From: Lasioglossum baleicum | Lineage: Eukaryota; Arthropoda; Insecta; Hymenoptera; Halictidae | Reading direction: 5' to 3' | Assembly (NCBI RefSeq): GCF_051020765.1 | Contig: NW_027469575.1 | Span: 1-64,000 of the forward strand | DNA length: 64,000 nucleotides | Shown: piece after piece, positions 46,601-57,500 of the stretch | How the letters are laid out: the number at the start of each line of letters is the position of its first letter | How positions within the stretch are numbered: the first letter of the stretch is position 1 | Made by a program: the position numbers and the translations under genes | The notes under the pieces: model-generated | Told to the model about the DNA's origin: nothing | What the model saw: only the letters and a program-made list of their open reading frames with translations | Databases searched by the model: none

Positions 46601-49600
46601 CAGTCGGTTTCGAATAGCGAATTTCCTGCTTCGAGATTGACAAAGAATTTCCAGCCGCGTGCATTTCGAATTTCAGCAAAATACACCGTATATTTTCCGC
46701 TTGTACCGCAAGAAACGAAATTCGCGTTTACTCATGCGTGGCTCCTCGAGACAGGAATCGATGAGTCGCACACGCGAATCATTCACGGGGCAAACTAATT
46801 AAATCCGTCCGTTCAGTTCCTTCGAATTCCGGCGTTGCTCGCCTCATTCTATGTAAAAGAAATTTCTATTCCCGCTGTGAAATAAAACAATGGGTCATAC
46901 GTGACGGTGGGCCTATAATGAAAATTGGCGCGTTACCGAGGCGAGCCGTTCGCGGAACAAAACGATTAACTCGGTCCTTTGAATTTAAAAAAAATCCCCG
47001 TTACCGCGGAGTTGATATTTAACCCTGTATATTTAAAAGGAAATTCTATTTTTACGAAGCAAAGCGACCCGTAGCGTTAAATGGCAAGTCATTCGTAACG
47101 TTGCACGTTTCCCGGTTTTACCGTTCCCAGCTTCTTTAAATATACTCTTTCTTGTTATTCCCGGCGAAATATCAATGATGCAGTTTTCCAAAGATCGCGG
47201 TTCTGCCAGCAAATATCCTTCCTCGCAGTTAAGATCAGGATACCCGATCCGGAAACAAAATCGTACGTTTTCCCGGGCTCTCTGCTGTATTCTCGTTCGG
47301 GAATTGCCACGGGGATTCGCTTATCGCGCGCTAGAAAAATCCGCGTTTTTCCGCAGCGCGATTTTCGAGTCGTTCCGTGGCCTCGCCACGGCGATAAATA
47401 AATTTTATCATTTAATCGCGACGGCCGCGCGAAATGAGCGAATCGCCGAATAAATTTAATCGTAGCCGCGAGTACGCGTATGGCGGCTATCGATTACGTT
47501 AACTGGCATAATTTGCGATCTGTCGGGGGTGAGTAGACTTTACCCTTTATCTGGACAGTGAAAGTTCGTTGGCTGGGCCTCGATTAACCTTCGTTTCTCT
47601 TTTCCCCCCTTTTCCTGTCTTTTTTTCTTTTTTTTTTTACGCTTTCAATGGTATTATTTATGGCAACGAGTTATTCGAAAGTTTGCGTCGATATTGTTAC
47701 TTTTGTCATATCGCGCGTGCTTTGGTTTTTGCGTTAATATTAAATCTACCATGGTCTACATCGCTGTTTTCCAAATTTTCGTTAAAAATTCCGCGGCTAA
47801 CTTTACCATTCTCATGGCTCGTCTTTGCAATTTTTCTTTCGATACACGTATAATTATTTTCTCGACGTTATTCTATTTTCTGAAGCTTCCGCTACTTTTT
47901 CATTCACCGGTCATTTCAACGTGGTAGGTTTAACATCAAAAACGTAACGGTTGACGTTGTTAGATGTCGAATTTTGATTTTTGAGCTCCTTGATGACGAG
48001 TTTCTATACACGGCAATAATCGAAATACGTTGGTATTCGATATGCGGCAGCCCTCGATATATGCGAGCGTCGTGTTTAGAATTATATGCACACGAATACG
48101 TATTGATTTCTATTTACCTTGCGCAAAGCAACTACTTACCCTGCTCAAATGTTATTTACATTCATTGTTCGCGAGATATCGTATAATTATTTTATTTACC
48201 GCGATGGTTCGCCCGGCCGTCCGGTGAATTTCAACAGTTTACCGTTACGATAAAATTCCAGATTCGAGACAGACATCGACAGGAAATGTATTAAATGACG
48301 ATATTCTGTTAGATATTAAAATCTTTCAACTAGAGGGTGTAATATTTTATACGTTTTCGAAACTGTGCCCGGGTACACCGTTTTATGCCATTTTATCGGT
48401 ATCAGGATTAAAGTGGTCTACGACTAAGAAGTAGCATTAAACCTGATGATTGCTCAAGGATCTCATCTCTCCTGTTCGATAGCTGTACCCTTGTCCTAGC
48501 TTTCACGAACATGGCCGCCATGTGTGACTGCTCATTACCAGTTACATACGTACAGACAGAACGTATTCTCGTTCTCCTTTGAAATATCCATAGCGAATTT
48601 CGATACCCTAACTTTGCAGCATATAAAGATCAAATTTTACATATATACGCGTAGCATATAAAATATTTCCCGTTCGAATTAAGGCTCCGGATAAAACTAG
48701 CACACTCGGCATATAACATACTCGGTTTCATGTCGCGTGTGTGAATTTCTGGAGGTTCTCATAAATTACATACAAATTTATATCGCACAATTCATATTCG
48801 CAACTCTCCATTAACCTTTTCGCTGTTCAACCTTGCGAGCTATGATTTCATTCCGAGAAACGATGCATTAGAACAATACTTTCTATTCTAATTAACACTT
48901 ATACTCCTGTCGAATAAAATTCCACAAAAATTTTGCAATTTCTTCAAATTCGATGCGCGTTAAAGTGCGACACATACTCGTTACTATAGCGCAAGACGTC
49001 GATAAAATTGGAATACGAGGACCTACCAATGTTCTGATCCTTCGATCCAGTCAAATTCGTTATAAAATTGATAAAGAGATACGATTTACGGTGTAAGCGA
49101 ATTTTCTAAATTAATTTCCAATTAAAATTTTTGCCATCGGTGGCTCTGAAAGACGTAGCAGCCAGTCTTCTAATCCTACGACCTAATACGTTCCAGCAAA
49201 TTTGCTTAAGCGGCGTTTAATTAAGCGAACAATTTGTTCATCGAGGAACTTAGCAAGAATTTGGCGACGATAACACGCGAGAGGATCCTGCGCGAGGGTG
49301 TTAAACGCTTCATCCCCTGGCAAGTCCCGGCAAGTCGTGCCGCGTGTCTCCGACCTCTTAATCCCAGATGTTCCGAAAAACATGCGTCGCGATCGCAGAA
49401 CTCGCGCTTTCGGAAAATATCGGACTCTGATACGGCTAAAAAAGATGGCCGGAAAAACATTACGCGATTATTCCGAAGTCATTCATGATTTTCGTTACCA
49501 GACGTCTGCAAATCACTTGTTAAGGGTCATGTCGTAAATTACATCGTCTGATGGACCTTAGCAGCGGCCCGAGGCCCACCACGAGTCTCACTCGGCCCTT

Positions 49601-50285
49601 CCACACAATTTTTCTTTCTGTGCTTATTGAAAAAGTCAACCCGATTTAAGCGCTATTCTTTTTCCCCTACCCTGTCCGCTAAATACCACAAAGAAGAGTC
49701 ACAGAGGACCTAAATCAACTCGGAATCTCGAGAGAAAGGCAAAGTACTATGCTTTAAGTCCGCTGTTTCGATAGAAGTGGTCCTCACTTTACTATGACAC
49801 TACCCAAATCGTTATCTTCAGGTTCGGTATCTTAAAGCGTCAGAATAGATGCGAGATATTCGTAAACTTCTCATACTCGAATAATACATTGGAAGTCTGA
49901 GAATGAGAGTAATACCGCACGAACAACCCATGATTATTCTCGTTTATATTTCATAAATTTCGAACGAGTATTTAACACGTACGAGATATACGTATAGTTA
50001 AATTAAATTAGAAATGTTAGCATTCATCGGAAGAATGGGAAGTTAATGCCTCAGGCTTTTGCATCTATTTCTGGCGTCTGTCTCGCTTTTCCTCGATCTT
50101 TCGTTCTCTTTCTTTGTCACACGATGCCGTAAGATCAGTCCAATAGGAAGGAGTAATTTCTGTCAATAAGGAAAACGGATTCGCTCTACTTCTGCCATCG
50201 CGTTCGAATGGGTGGATTGGCAAGGGTTGCTGGGGATTCGGTGCTACACTTTTCTAAACGGACTTCAAGCGAGCAACGCATAGTG
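43620..50285. other. CpG-rich block without recognised genes
   Basis: From about 43.62 kb the sequence is visibly richer in G+C and CpG than anything to the left. Long ORFs occur on both strands at once (for example 43900-44556, 45210-45518, 47175-47453), as expected from fewer stop codons in G+C-rich DNA. None contains a domain, and several are overlapped by equally long frames. I read it as intronic or intergenic DNA, possibly regulatory, of a gene not visible here. Confidence 0.5.
44129..44520. repeat. Two-copy tandem duplication, about 190-200 bp unit
   Basis: Unit 1 (44129-44317) and unit 2 (44318-44520) both start GTGGAAAAACcCAATCCATG and share CGAGCTGTTCGCCATATCGA or close forms, TTTATTTCCCAATTTAC, GACTTTTCATTCC and TTCTCGTGG. 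Differences are mostly single bases and short indels. The long ORF across it is a by-product of the duplication. Confidence 0.9.
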
Positions 50286-50287
50286 TT

Positions 50288-50411
50288 AGATCGTTCGGAA
50301 AGTCATTTCGTTTTTCAAATTTAGGGGACCTAATTGTATTTGTTCAAGCCAACTTCAGCCACATGAAAAAAAAAAAAAAATAAAACGAAATGACTTTTTG
50401 AACGACTCGAT
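50288..50411. mobile_element. Mariner-type MITE, second copy
   Basis: About 124 bp with inverted ends: left GATCGTTCGGAAAGTCATTT, right on the other strand ATCGAGTCGTTCAAAAAGTC followed by ATTTCGTTTT. The TTCGGAAA/ATTTCG core matches the ends of the element at 11711-11836. An internal run of 15 A is present. No coding capacity. The outer TA is plausible on both sides. Confidence 0.75.
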
Positions 50412-51436
50412 ATATCCTTTTCTATTGCAACGGCTCGATACGCGAATATTTGCCTACTTTCGCGATATTTTTTCGAATAATTGGCGAGCATGAACGGAAG
50501 CCGTGGACGGAGTATCCTGCGGCGGATATCGCGAGCGGAAACCGAGAGGCGGAACGCATTCGCGGCGCAAGGACCGCGTTAAATCGCGCGCCGTTCTCAA
50601 AGCGCAGCTTTTTTCGCCTCCTTTCGCCCGGTGTTTCCAATCTCGCGGAGGAACTTGGACGCGATTCATCCGGATCCTCTGGCAAACGAGCGGAAACCGG
50701 GAAAATAGAAGAGGGCGAAGAACTGGACGAGCTGTAACTCTCTCGGCGCTTGGCAGCGCCGCGGCGTTGCACAATGGCCGACGAATTTGCGCAGTTTTAT
50801 CAGCGAACGGAACATCGGTTGTCAAAAAGTTGGGATTTACGGCGCTGTCCGCGCAGAAACAAGAAACTGTTGGTTCGTTCGCTCGTCTACGTTAATCTTG
50901 CGGCTCTCCCGGCCATCCCCAGATCGTTGTTACGCTTCTGGAACGATCCTAGGGAGAAATCGGCGCGAGATTTCTTCCCAATCCCCAGTGACGCGAGAGA
51001 GAAGGAGGGAGAGAGAGAACATACCAGCAAGTATTCGAAACTCGCCACTTCTTCAGAGACACTCAGGTAGTTCCTTCGATTCCGAGGATCCTTGGAAATT
51101 CTATGGATCGCCGCCAGTTTCTCGGATTTCCCGCGAATTCCACGACACTCTCCCCGGATCTCTCCGAGCTCCTCTTATCTCGCCGGGTCTTCCCGGGCAA
51201 TGCGAGTTCCACGGATCTCCCGGGATTTTGCGGCCAATCCGTGGATCTCTCGAGATTCCTCTCCGTAATCTCGAACCCTTTGGATCTCTTTGAGATCCGT
51301 CACGGCAAACCGCTCAGGACAAACCCGTGGCCGAATTTCAACCATTTCTGCCGCGTTGAGGTTCTACAGCGTACTCGTCAAATCTATTTACATACCTTTG
51401 CGAATTATCTTTCCTTTTGTTTCGTTTCTTCTTCGC

Positions 51437-51714
51437 TTACTCCTTCTTTACCAAAGCACCGTAAAATCGGGTATTTTTTAAAAGAGTAAGAAATTTTATT
51501 TCAGTTATATATATCGTTATTTATCGATACACAGCGATATACAACAAGGCGACGTATCGATGGTTTCCTTTCGTTTTTTCCTCATTTACTCCTTTACCGA
51601 AACACCATGAAATCGAGTATTTCTTAAAACAGTAAGAAATTTTATTTTACTTCGATATATCGCATTAAACGATACACAGCGATATACAGCGACGCAATGT
51701 ATCGGTTGTTAAAA
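51437..51714. repeat. Two-copy tandem duplication, about 149-bp unit
   Basis: Unit 1 from 51437 and unit 2 from 51586 share TTACTCCTT, ACCAAAGCACC or ACCGAAACACC, AGTAAGAAATTTTATTT and the block CGATACACAGCGATATACA. Unit 2 is shorter. Divergence suggests an old event. Confidence 0.85.
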
Positions 51715-52740
51715 TTGCGTGGCTCGATTGTACGAGTTTTAATGAGCGCGGTTAATGGCTTTTTTAAACGTTCCGATTTTTCCGGAACAGAGAGATTCGT
51801 TTCGATCGCGCGTTACTCCCATTCCGATGCTTATGGCAATGATAACTCGCCCGGGGATGGTTTACGCCGTTATGTACGCGTATTATTATAATAATAACGC
51901 GGCATAGTAAATATAACGATAAAGAGTGATACAGTCGGACAACGAGGACGGGTATTATTTTTATTAACATTATCATCGCCGTTATTATTATTATCGCTGC
52001 GGTTACTCGCAATTAGAGGCTCGTCAGTCAACTGTGACACCTACCCCGGGGTTCCTGCCAACGTTTCCGTCGCGGAAAGGTAACCGTGATATTTTTCAAT
52101 TCTGCATGAATGATTTCGGAGCGATGCCACTCTGTTCGTCACTGTTCCCTGCTTCCATATTCTTTTCATCTCTCCTGTCAGTCGCGTATATTTTCCCATT
52201 TCCTTTGCAAATTTTGTTTTTATGTTACGTTATGACCACTGGATACGGCTATGCTCGTATATGCCAATAACGCTCATGGTCCTATTTATTTTACCCGTAC
52301 CTGGCAAGTCTATAGCATGGAGTATCCTCGATATATTATATTTTATATCCTCGTCTATCGTTATTTTCGCCATACTTTTCGTATTCGCGAAATTCTACGT
52401 GCGCTACCGTCGATAACGCGTAGGAAGTACAAAGCTACGATGCCATCCTCGGTGAGAAACCGTTGATGGCAGAATTTTTGGACCTTATATCTTGATACTG
52501 CGTCAGAGAACGCTGAAACGTCTCTGCTTGACCAATCCCGGCATTGTGCGGTCGCCGGACAATCCTGCGAATTATTGTAACCGTAAAAATTCCCGTTTCT
52601 TTCATTTCGTTTCGTCCCACTCCTTGCTCTTTTTATCATGCCGCGGTGTAATTCCGATAACGTAATACGACGACATACTATGCCGTATTAAATAGAAGGA
52701 CAAAGGCAGGGACAATGGCGGCGGCTGTTGCTGGATCCCG

Positions 52741-52763
52741 ATATTATTATTATTATTATTTTC
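52741..52763. repeat. (ATT)n microsatellite
   Basis: About seven ATT trinucleotides. Confidence 0.9.
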
Positions 52764-53249
52764 ATAAAATCCGGCGGCGACGTCGGCGACGCGTTAATAA
52801 TTGTCAGGTGGAAAAGCCACCTTTCCGATGGCTTGGCGAGAAATTAGGGGGAAGGCGAGTTAGGACGTATAGACGTCTGTATTAGAATGGCACCGGCCAG
52901 GATGCTCGTACGCGGAACACGTGAGTTGTGGTTATGCGGTATGCGGGCATGCGAATAACCCCGGGGAAGATTGGCTCGCGAGGCTGCCATCGAACCGAAC
53001 GTTTGTTAAAACGATCATGCGAAATGAACCGACCGAGTCCTCCACTTGCAAGTCAAAGTCGTAACCAACTAATCTGACTCGAACCGTACTGTTGTCCCTG
53101 TTATATCGGCGTTCGTCGCCTTTTTCTCCCCGGTAATTCCGTGGTCAGTTCGAACCATTCTCCTCTCCTTCGTCTGCCTTCGGTCTTTCATCTGTGCCAA
53201 ATTAGATTACACTATCTGTCATTCGGCGTGCCGCGCGCGATTACCACAA

Positions 53250-54050
53250 ACAAAATAACACACAGTTTATAAATATAATGATTATGAAGCATCCTTCTGT
53301 AACATTATTACACTCTTTTATCAAAACCACTTGTAAAATAATTTTGCCACTAGATTTATAGGGTGTTTCGTTTTAATGTATTAAGCGTTTCGTGAAGGGA
53401 ATTGCAGAAATTCGTCCGTAGGCACATTGTAAACTAAAAACTATATAATATGCGCTTTAATTTGTTTTTTAAACAAATTGTGTCTAATTTTAGAATATGT
53501 GATTTTACAATTGTACTAGATTTCCAATATTTCTACGACATAAATATATCTAAGGCAAGCAAAAAATAAAAGTATATACACGAAAAATATACTAATAAAA
53601 AAAACGTAACTTTAATTATAGTGTTTGCTTAGTGTTTCAAGTATGTCGATTTAATTGTGTCATTATTTACTGTGCCATATTATTACATATAACAATAGAA
53701 GACATTGAAAATAAAATAAACAATAAGCGACATTAATAACCTATAATAATTTAACGTATTGTAGATATGCTAATTAACTGAAGTAAGATAAGAGTAGAAC
53801 TGTATTTGTATAGTACGCTATAGAGCGATTAAGATATTCCAAATACTATTTTTAAAAAAATTTTGCGCAGAAGAAAGATAACCTTATTTTCTGTTAAAAA
53901 TGATCATGATGAACAAATAAATTAGATATTGGGACTGTTATGTTTAGTCTCTCAAAACTGTGGTCAATCGTATGAAACAAGTATAGTATAAAAAAGAAAC
54001 TGACCAACTGGTTTGCCAAAGTCAATGTTAAGTTCTGATTCAGATTTAAC
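53250..54050. other. AT-rich spacer
   Basis: A return to AT-rich sequence between two CpG-rich blocks. No features recognised. Confidence 0.5.
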
Positions 54051-54060
54051 GCCAATGTTA

Positions 54061-54178
54061 CACGTTGAGTGCGACGTCAGTCCCAAGGGACTGACAGTGA
54101 ACTTTCCATTCAAATGGCGTCAGTCCCCTAGGACTGACAGTAGACTTCGTTTGGACGGCACGGATTCTAGGCACTGAC
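54061..54178. repeat. piggyBac-like terminus with three hairpin-type subterminal repeats
   Basis: CACGTTGAGTGCGACGTCAG at 54061 matches the left end of the piggyBac-like element at 25360 (CACGTTCACTGCCGCGTCAG). It is followed by GTCAGTCCCAAGGGACTGAC (54076-54095, 9-bp arms), GTCAGTCCCCTAGGACTGAC (54119-54138, 8-bp arms) and a degraded third copy (54160-54178), spaced by 43 and about 40 bases. No transposase frame follows. Confidence 0.75.
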
Positions 54179-54352
54179 AGCGAACTTCTCGTTTGGTCAA
54201 CATCAGTGCATGAGACCGGTATTTTGACCATATTAATGACAATTGAAAAATTTAGTGAAGTTTATTATAATTTTTCTCTTTTTTTTTTTTAAAGGTTTTA
54301 GCTTCTCGTGCTTCGAAACATTTTATTTGCCGAAATCAAGTTCTAACACCAA

Positions 54353-54600
54353 GGACTTGGCTGACAATGGGTTAGTGGTGGGTCCACGTACTCTACATTC
54401 GTGGACGTTCCCAGGCCCTAGCACGGGCCATATATATCGACTGGCCCCAAAGACGGCAAATTTTCCGATCACCGCGCCGTGGTGACATCGTGTAATTTAT
54501 TAGTATACCTCACCGTCAAAGAGGGGGTCTTCTCCACTACCGACTCGTGTGGGAGGACTTTTCCTTCCTTCAAGGTGACACATACGGGGACCAAGGGAAC
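54353..54600. repeat. Dispersed repeat, copy at 54.4 kb
   Basis: Shares AGGACTTGGCTgACAATGGG, GTGGTGGGTCCA, CCAGGCCCTAG and GGACTTTTCCTTCCTTCAAG with 26437-26620, in order. It is longer in the middle. It lies about 290 bases inside the piggyBac-like terminus at 54061, the same relation as in the 25-26 kb element but with the transposase missing. Confidence 0.65.
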
Positions 54601-55540
54601 TGGTCTCAAGAAACTGATAGGGAAGAATTAGATATCTTTGAGACAACTCACGGAAGCGGAACTGAAGGTGCAACGATCTCTTTAGAAGTTTTCCATCCCA
54701 GATTGATACTTGAACAAACGGTCAAATCCACTCAAGCTAATAAATGTCACACCGATAGAGTCTCGTTCACCAACCTGCGACTCGGATGGACTCTGCTATA
54801 AATATAACATCTTTCACTTCATTAGGTAGATATTAATATTCTTTATCTATAAACATAAAACATTGTAAACCCCTCAATTTGAAACGGTAACGGTAAATTT
54901 CTCGAAAAATTTATTCATAAACGATATTTATTAAGGTAGATAGCCATTAACAAGATATAACACATTTGTAACAATTATGTGACAGTATGAACCATGTTAA
55001 CCATATTTTCTGGAGGAAATCTTTACAGAAATGTTTTAGAAACTATTGAACTCTAAAGACAAACGCGATCGTGCTTCGCTATTCGATCGCAATTGTTGCT
55101 GCATCATGATTCAGACAGACAGACTCTTATTGGGAAATCGAAGTTCTTTTGACAGTAAAAGTATTGGTTGAATTTTATGGAAATCAGCGGGATTCGAGTT
55201 TCTTCGTAGAAAGTGAGATATTATTAAGGCACTCCGCTTTTCTTAGGAAATAAGTCATTTAGAGAAATAAATTAGGATACGCACATTTCACACATTCACA
55301 CGCACCCTTGTCACTCCGCATGTATAATGCAAATTATAAATTTTCAAAATTGTTAATTACTAAGCTTACACTTATGTAATATAGTAACAAAATGATAAAT
55401 CAAAACAATTTGAATATTTTTAAATGTTCTGTTTACATTTCATGCCGACTCAATGTACAATAAGAATCTTTACCCACTACGGTATATTATGTTGCTGCGG
55501 AATTATGTCAAATGTCTTATATTCCTATGTCTATTTCAGA

Positions 55541-55847
55541 CTCATCGGCTGAGCGAAAAACAAGGAAAGAGGTTTCAGCGAGAATCAAAGAAGATAGTCG
55601 AACACAATGTCAACTAAAATCACCAGACACAAAATTCAAGAGAACTGCACCAACGTCTTCAGCTAAAAGTAAAGTATTCTACACCAGTATTCCAGTGGTT
55701 AAGCTTCCAAAAAATATCTGCAAAACTTTTCCCAAAATATCGCCTTGCAGAAAAATTCAGAACATAAACATCGTCTTTCTGCCGGATTCGAGAATTGAGT
55801 TTTCCAGGGACCTTATGGACGATTATTATATATATTTATTGATATAG
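55541..55847 (+). CDS. Possible terminal coding exon, unidentified
   Basis: A good acceptor (pyrimidine-rich, TCTATTTCAG) at 55540 is followed by an open frame to TAG at 55845-55847. It reads SSAERKTRKEVSARIKEDSR, a basic Ser/Thr/Lys-rich middle and FLPDSRIEFSRDLMDDYYIY. The frame also opens upstream to ATG 55512, which lies before the acceptor. No family recognised. It could be the last exon of a gene starting further left or a chance frame. Confidence 0.3.
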
Positions 55848-55859
55848 TCGACCCTCTCC

Positions 55860-57500
55860 GACCCCCTTGCTCACTGAAAAATAACTATTGTCATTAGTAC
55901 TTCATGTTGGAGCCATCGATCGAGTGGTTTAAGTCATCACATGTATCCTTTTCGTACACTTGGTTTTTATATGTACTTATTGTATCTATTTCCTGGTACA
56001 TTAAATGTACGTTAAGGAAAAAGAAAATTGATTCTCATCCGATAACGACAGTTAATCAGCGTTAGGCGAGAATACCACATAGAAGTGTGCGCCGCTTGGG
56101 AACTCTCAGCGTGTTGTTGGCATCATTCTTTTTTTTTCTACTTTCCTAATACTTAGTCTGCAGTTCTTCGTATTCAATTCTCTGGTCAGGTATGTCAGGA
56201 TAGAGCAGAAGAAATATAATACAATTATAAAACGGATGCGATCCGTCCAATTTCTGCAATGAGACTGGACACCGAGAGTCAAATGAGAAGATGGTCCCGT
56301 TGCCATTCTCAAATGTTCATATGAACTTCACTATCGTCAGGATTCCAACATGTCGGAAATGCAACACGACAACGTATAATGTTGTCCTTTAACGGCGTCT
56401 CAGGATTTGAGTTGGCCACCCTCGGAACCTGTGCACCAGCCTTACTGGTCATACTTTTCATGAAGACATCTCACTTCCCTAACGAGGTTCTTGAACACCT
56501 CGACTTGGTATGACAGAAGATGACAGTGAGATAGAAGATAATTTAATGGGTATAAATTTTATAACGTCAGATTTGTTACGGGAAGAAGCGTTATCGAATG
56601 AGAAATGTGGTACGTATTTGAAAACATGGAAACATGGAAATCACCCGCGTGCTGATGACCTTATTAAAAACGACCGCAAATGAGAAATATCTGTTTTTGA
56701 CCTCTTGGACCGCCGAATGCAAAGGAACCACGCACATCCTCTCCGAAGGTATGTTGCAATAACTGAGAGGGTATCGTCGCTAGAATTAGACGTATGCATG
56801 AAGACTACCGAATATCAATTTTAAATTTGGAGACAACTATAAAGTTGAGAAGGTCAACGACGATATTCGCTTGGTAGTCCCGAAGTCTATGTAAATGTAA
56901 ATGCAAGCTTGTCTTGTTTATTCCACCCCCACACTCCCCCAAAAAAGTTGACTACTCGAAACTCTATTTTATCACCCCGCCATACTTACCACTTTTTGTT
57001 AGCTAACTGCGCTCGCGACAACCAGCTCAATGTTATTCACCGAGCGTTTCTGACATGATACGCATACTAATCCTAGTTAATTACAAGATACAAAGAAAAT
57101 ATAAAGATGACCTTAACCGGTTAATTGTTTACGATGCTAATAATTTTTTATTGCACATAGTTTATATAAAATGTGAAATTAAAGATAAATTACAAATATA
57201 CAATAAATTACATGAAATTAGGTGAACAGGTAAAGATTGTACGGAGTCCGGAATATACAAACATATATATTATAATAATTGTCCCGGGGGAGAATTCAGT
57301 AAACTAAAAATGTGTTTTATTTGTTCTTATCAACTAATATCTGGTACACGTCTATTTGGGAGTCAGAATATTGATCTGAATTTAAGAAATGTTGACTCTG
57401 CCTTGCCGGTGCCGCTGATTTCAGCCCTGCCTTAATGTTTAGAAAGATATATATACTATTCTGACCACCTTCCTGGGTATTCTCCAATTCCTTATGCATT
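55860..57500. other. Spacer with possible retroelement debris
   Basis: The block 56090-56900 has mixed composition and a TATAAA-like box near 56552, reminiscent of an LTR or untranslated region, but no matching second copy is present in the window. No coding frame supported. Confidence 0.3.

Larger units (their letters stand above)
50412..53250. other. CpG-rich block, continued
   Basis: Overlapping ORFs at 50422-51293 on both strands look like composition artefacts: arginine- and serine-rich, no domain. Contains the tandem duplication at 51.4-51.7 kb and an ATT microsatellite at 52.74 kb. No gene supported. Confidence 0.5.

Noticed and set aside
50422..51293. Cluster of long overlapping ORFs on both strands
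   Set aside because: Mutually contradictory frames in G+C-rich DNA, with no motifs, splice context or recognisable family.
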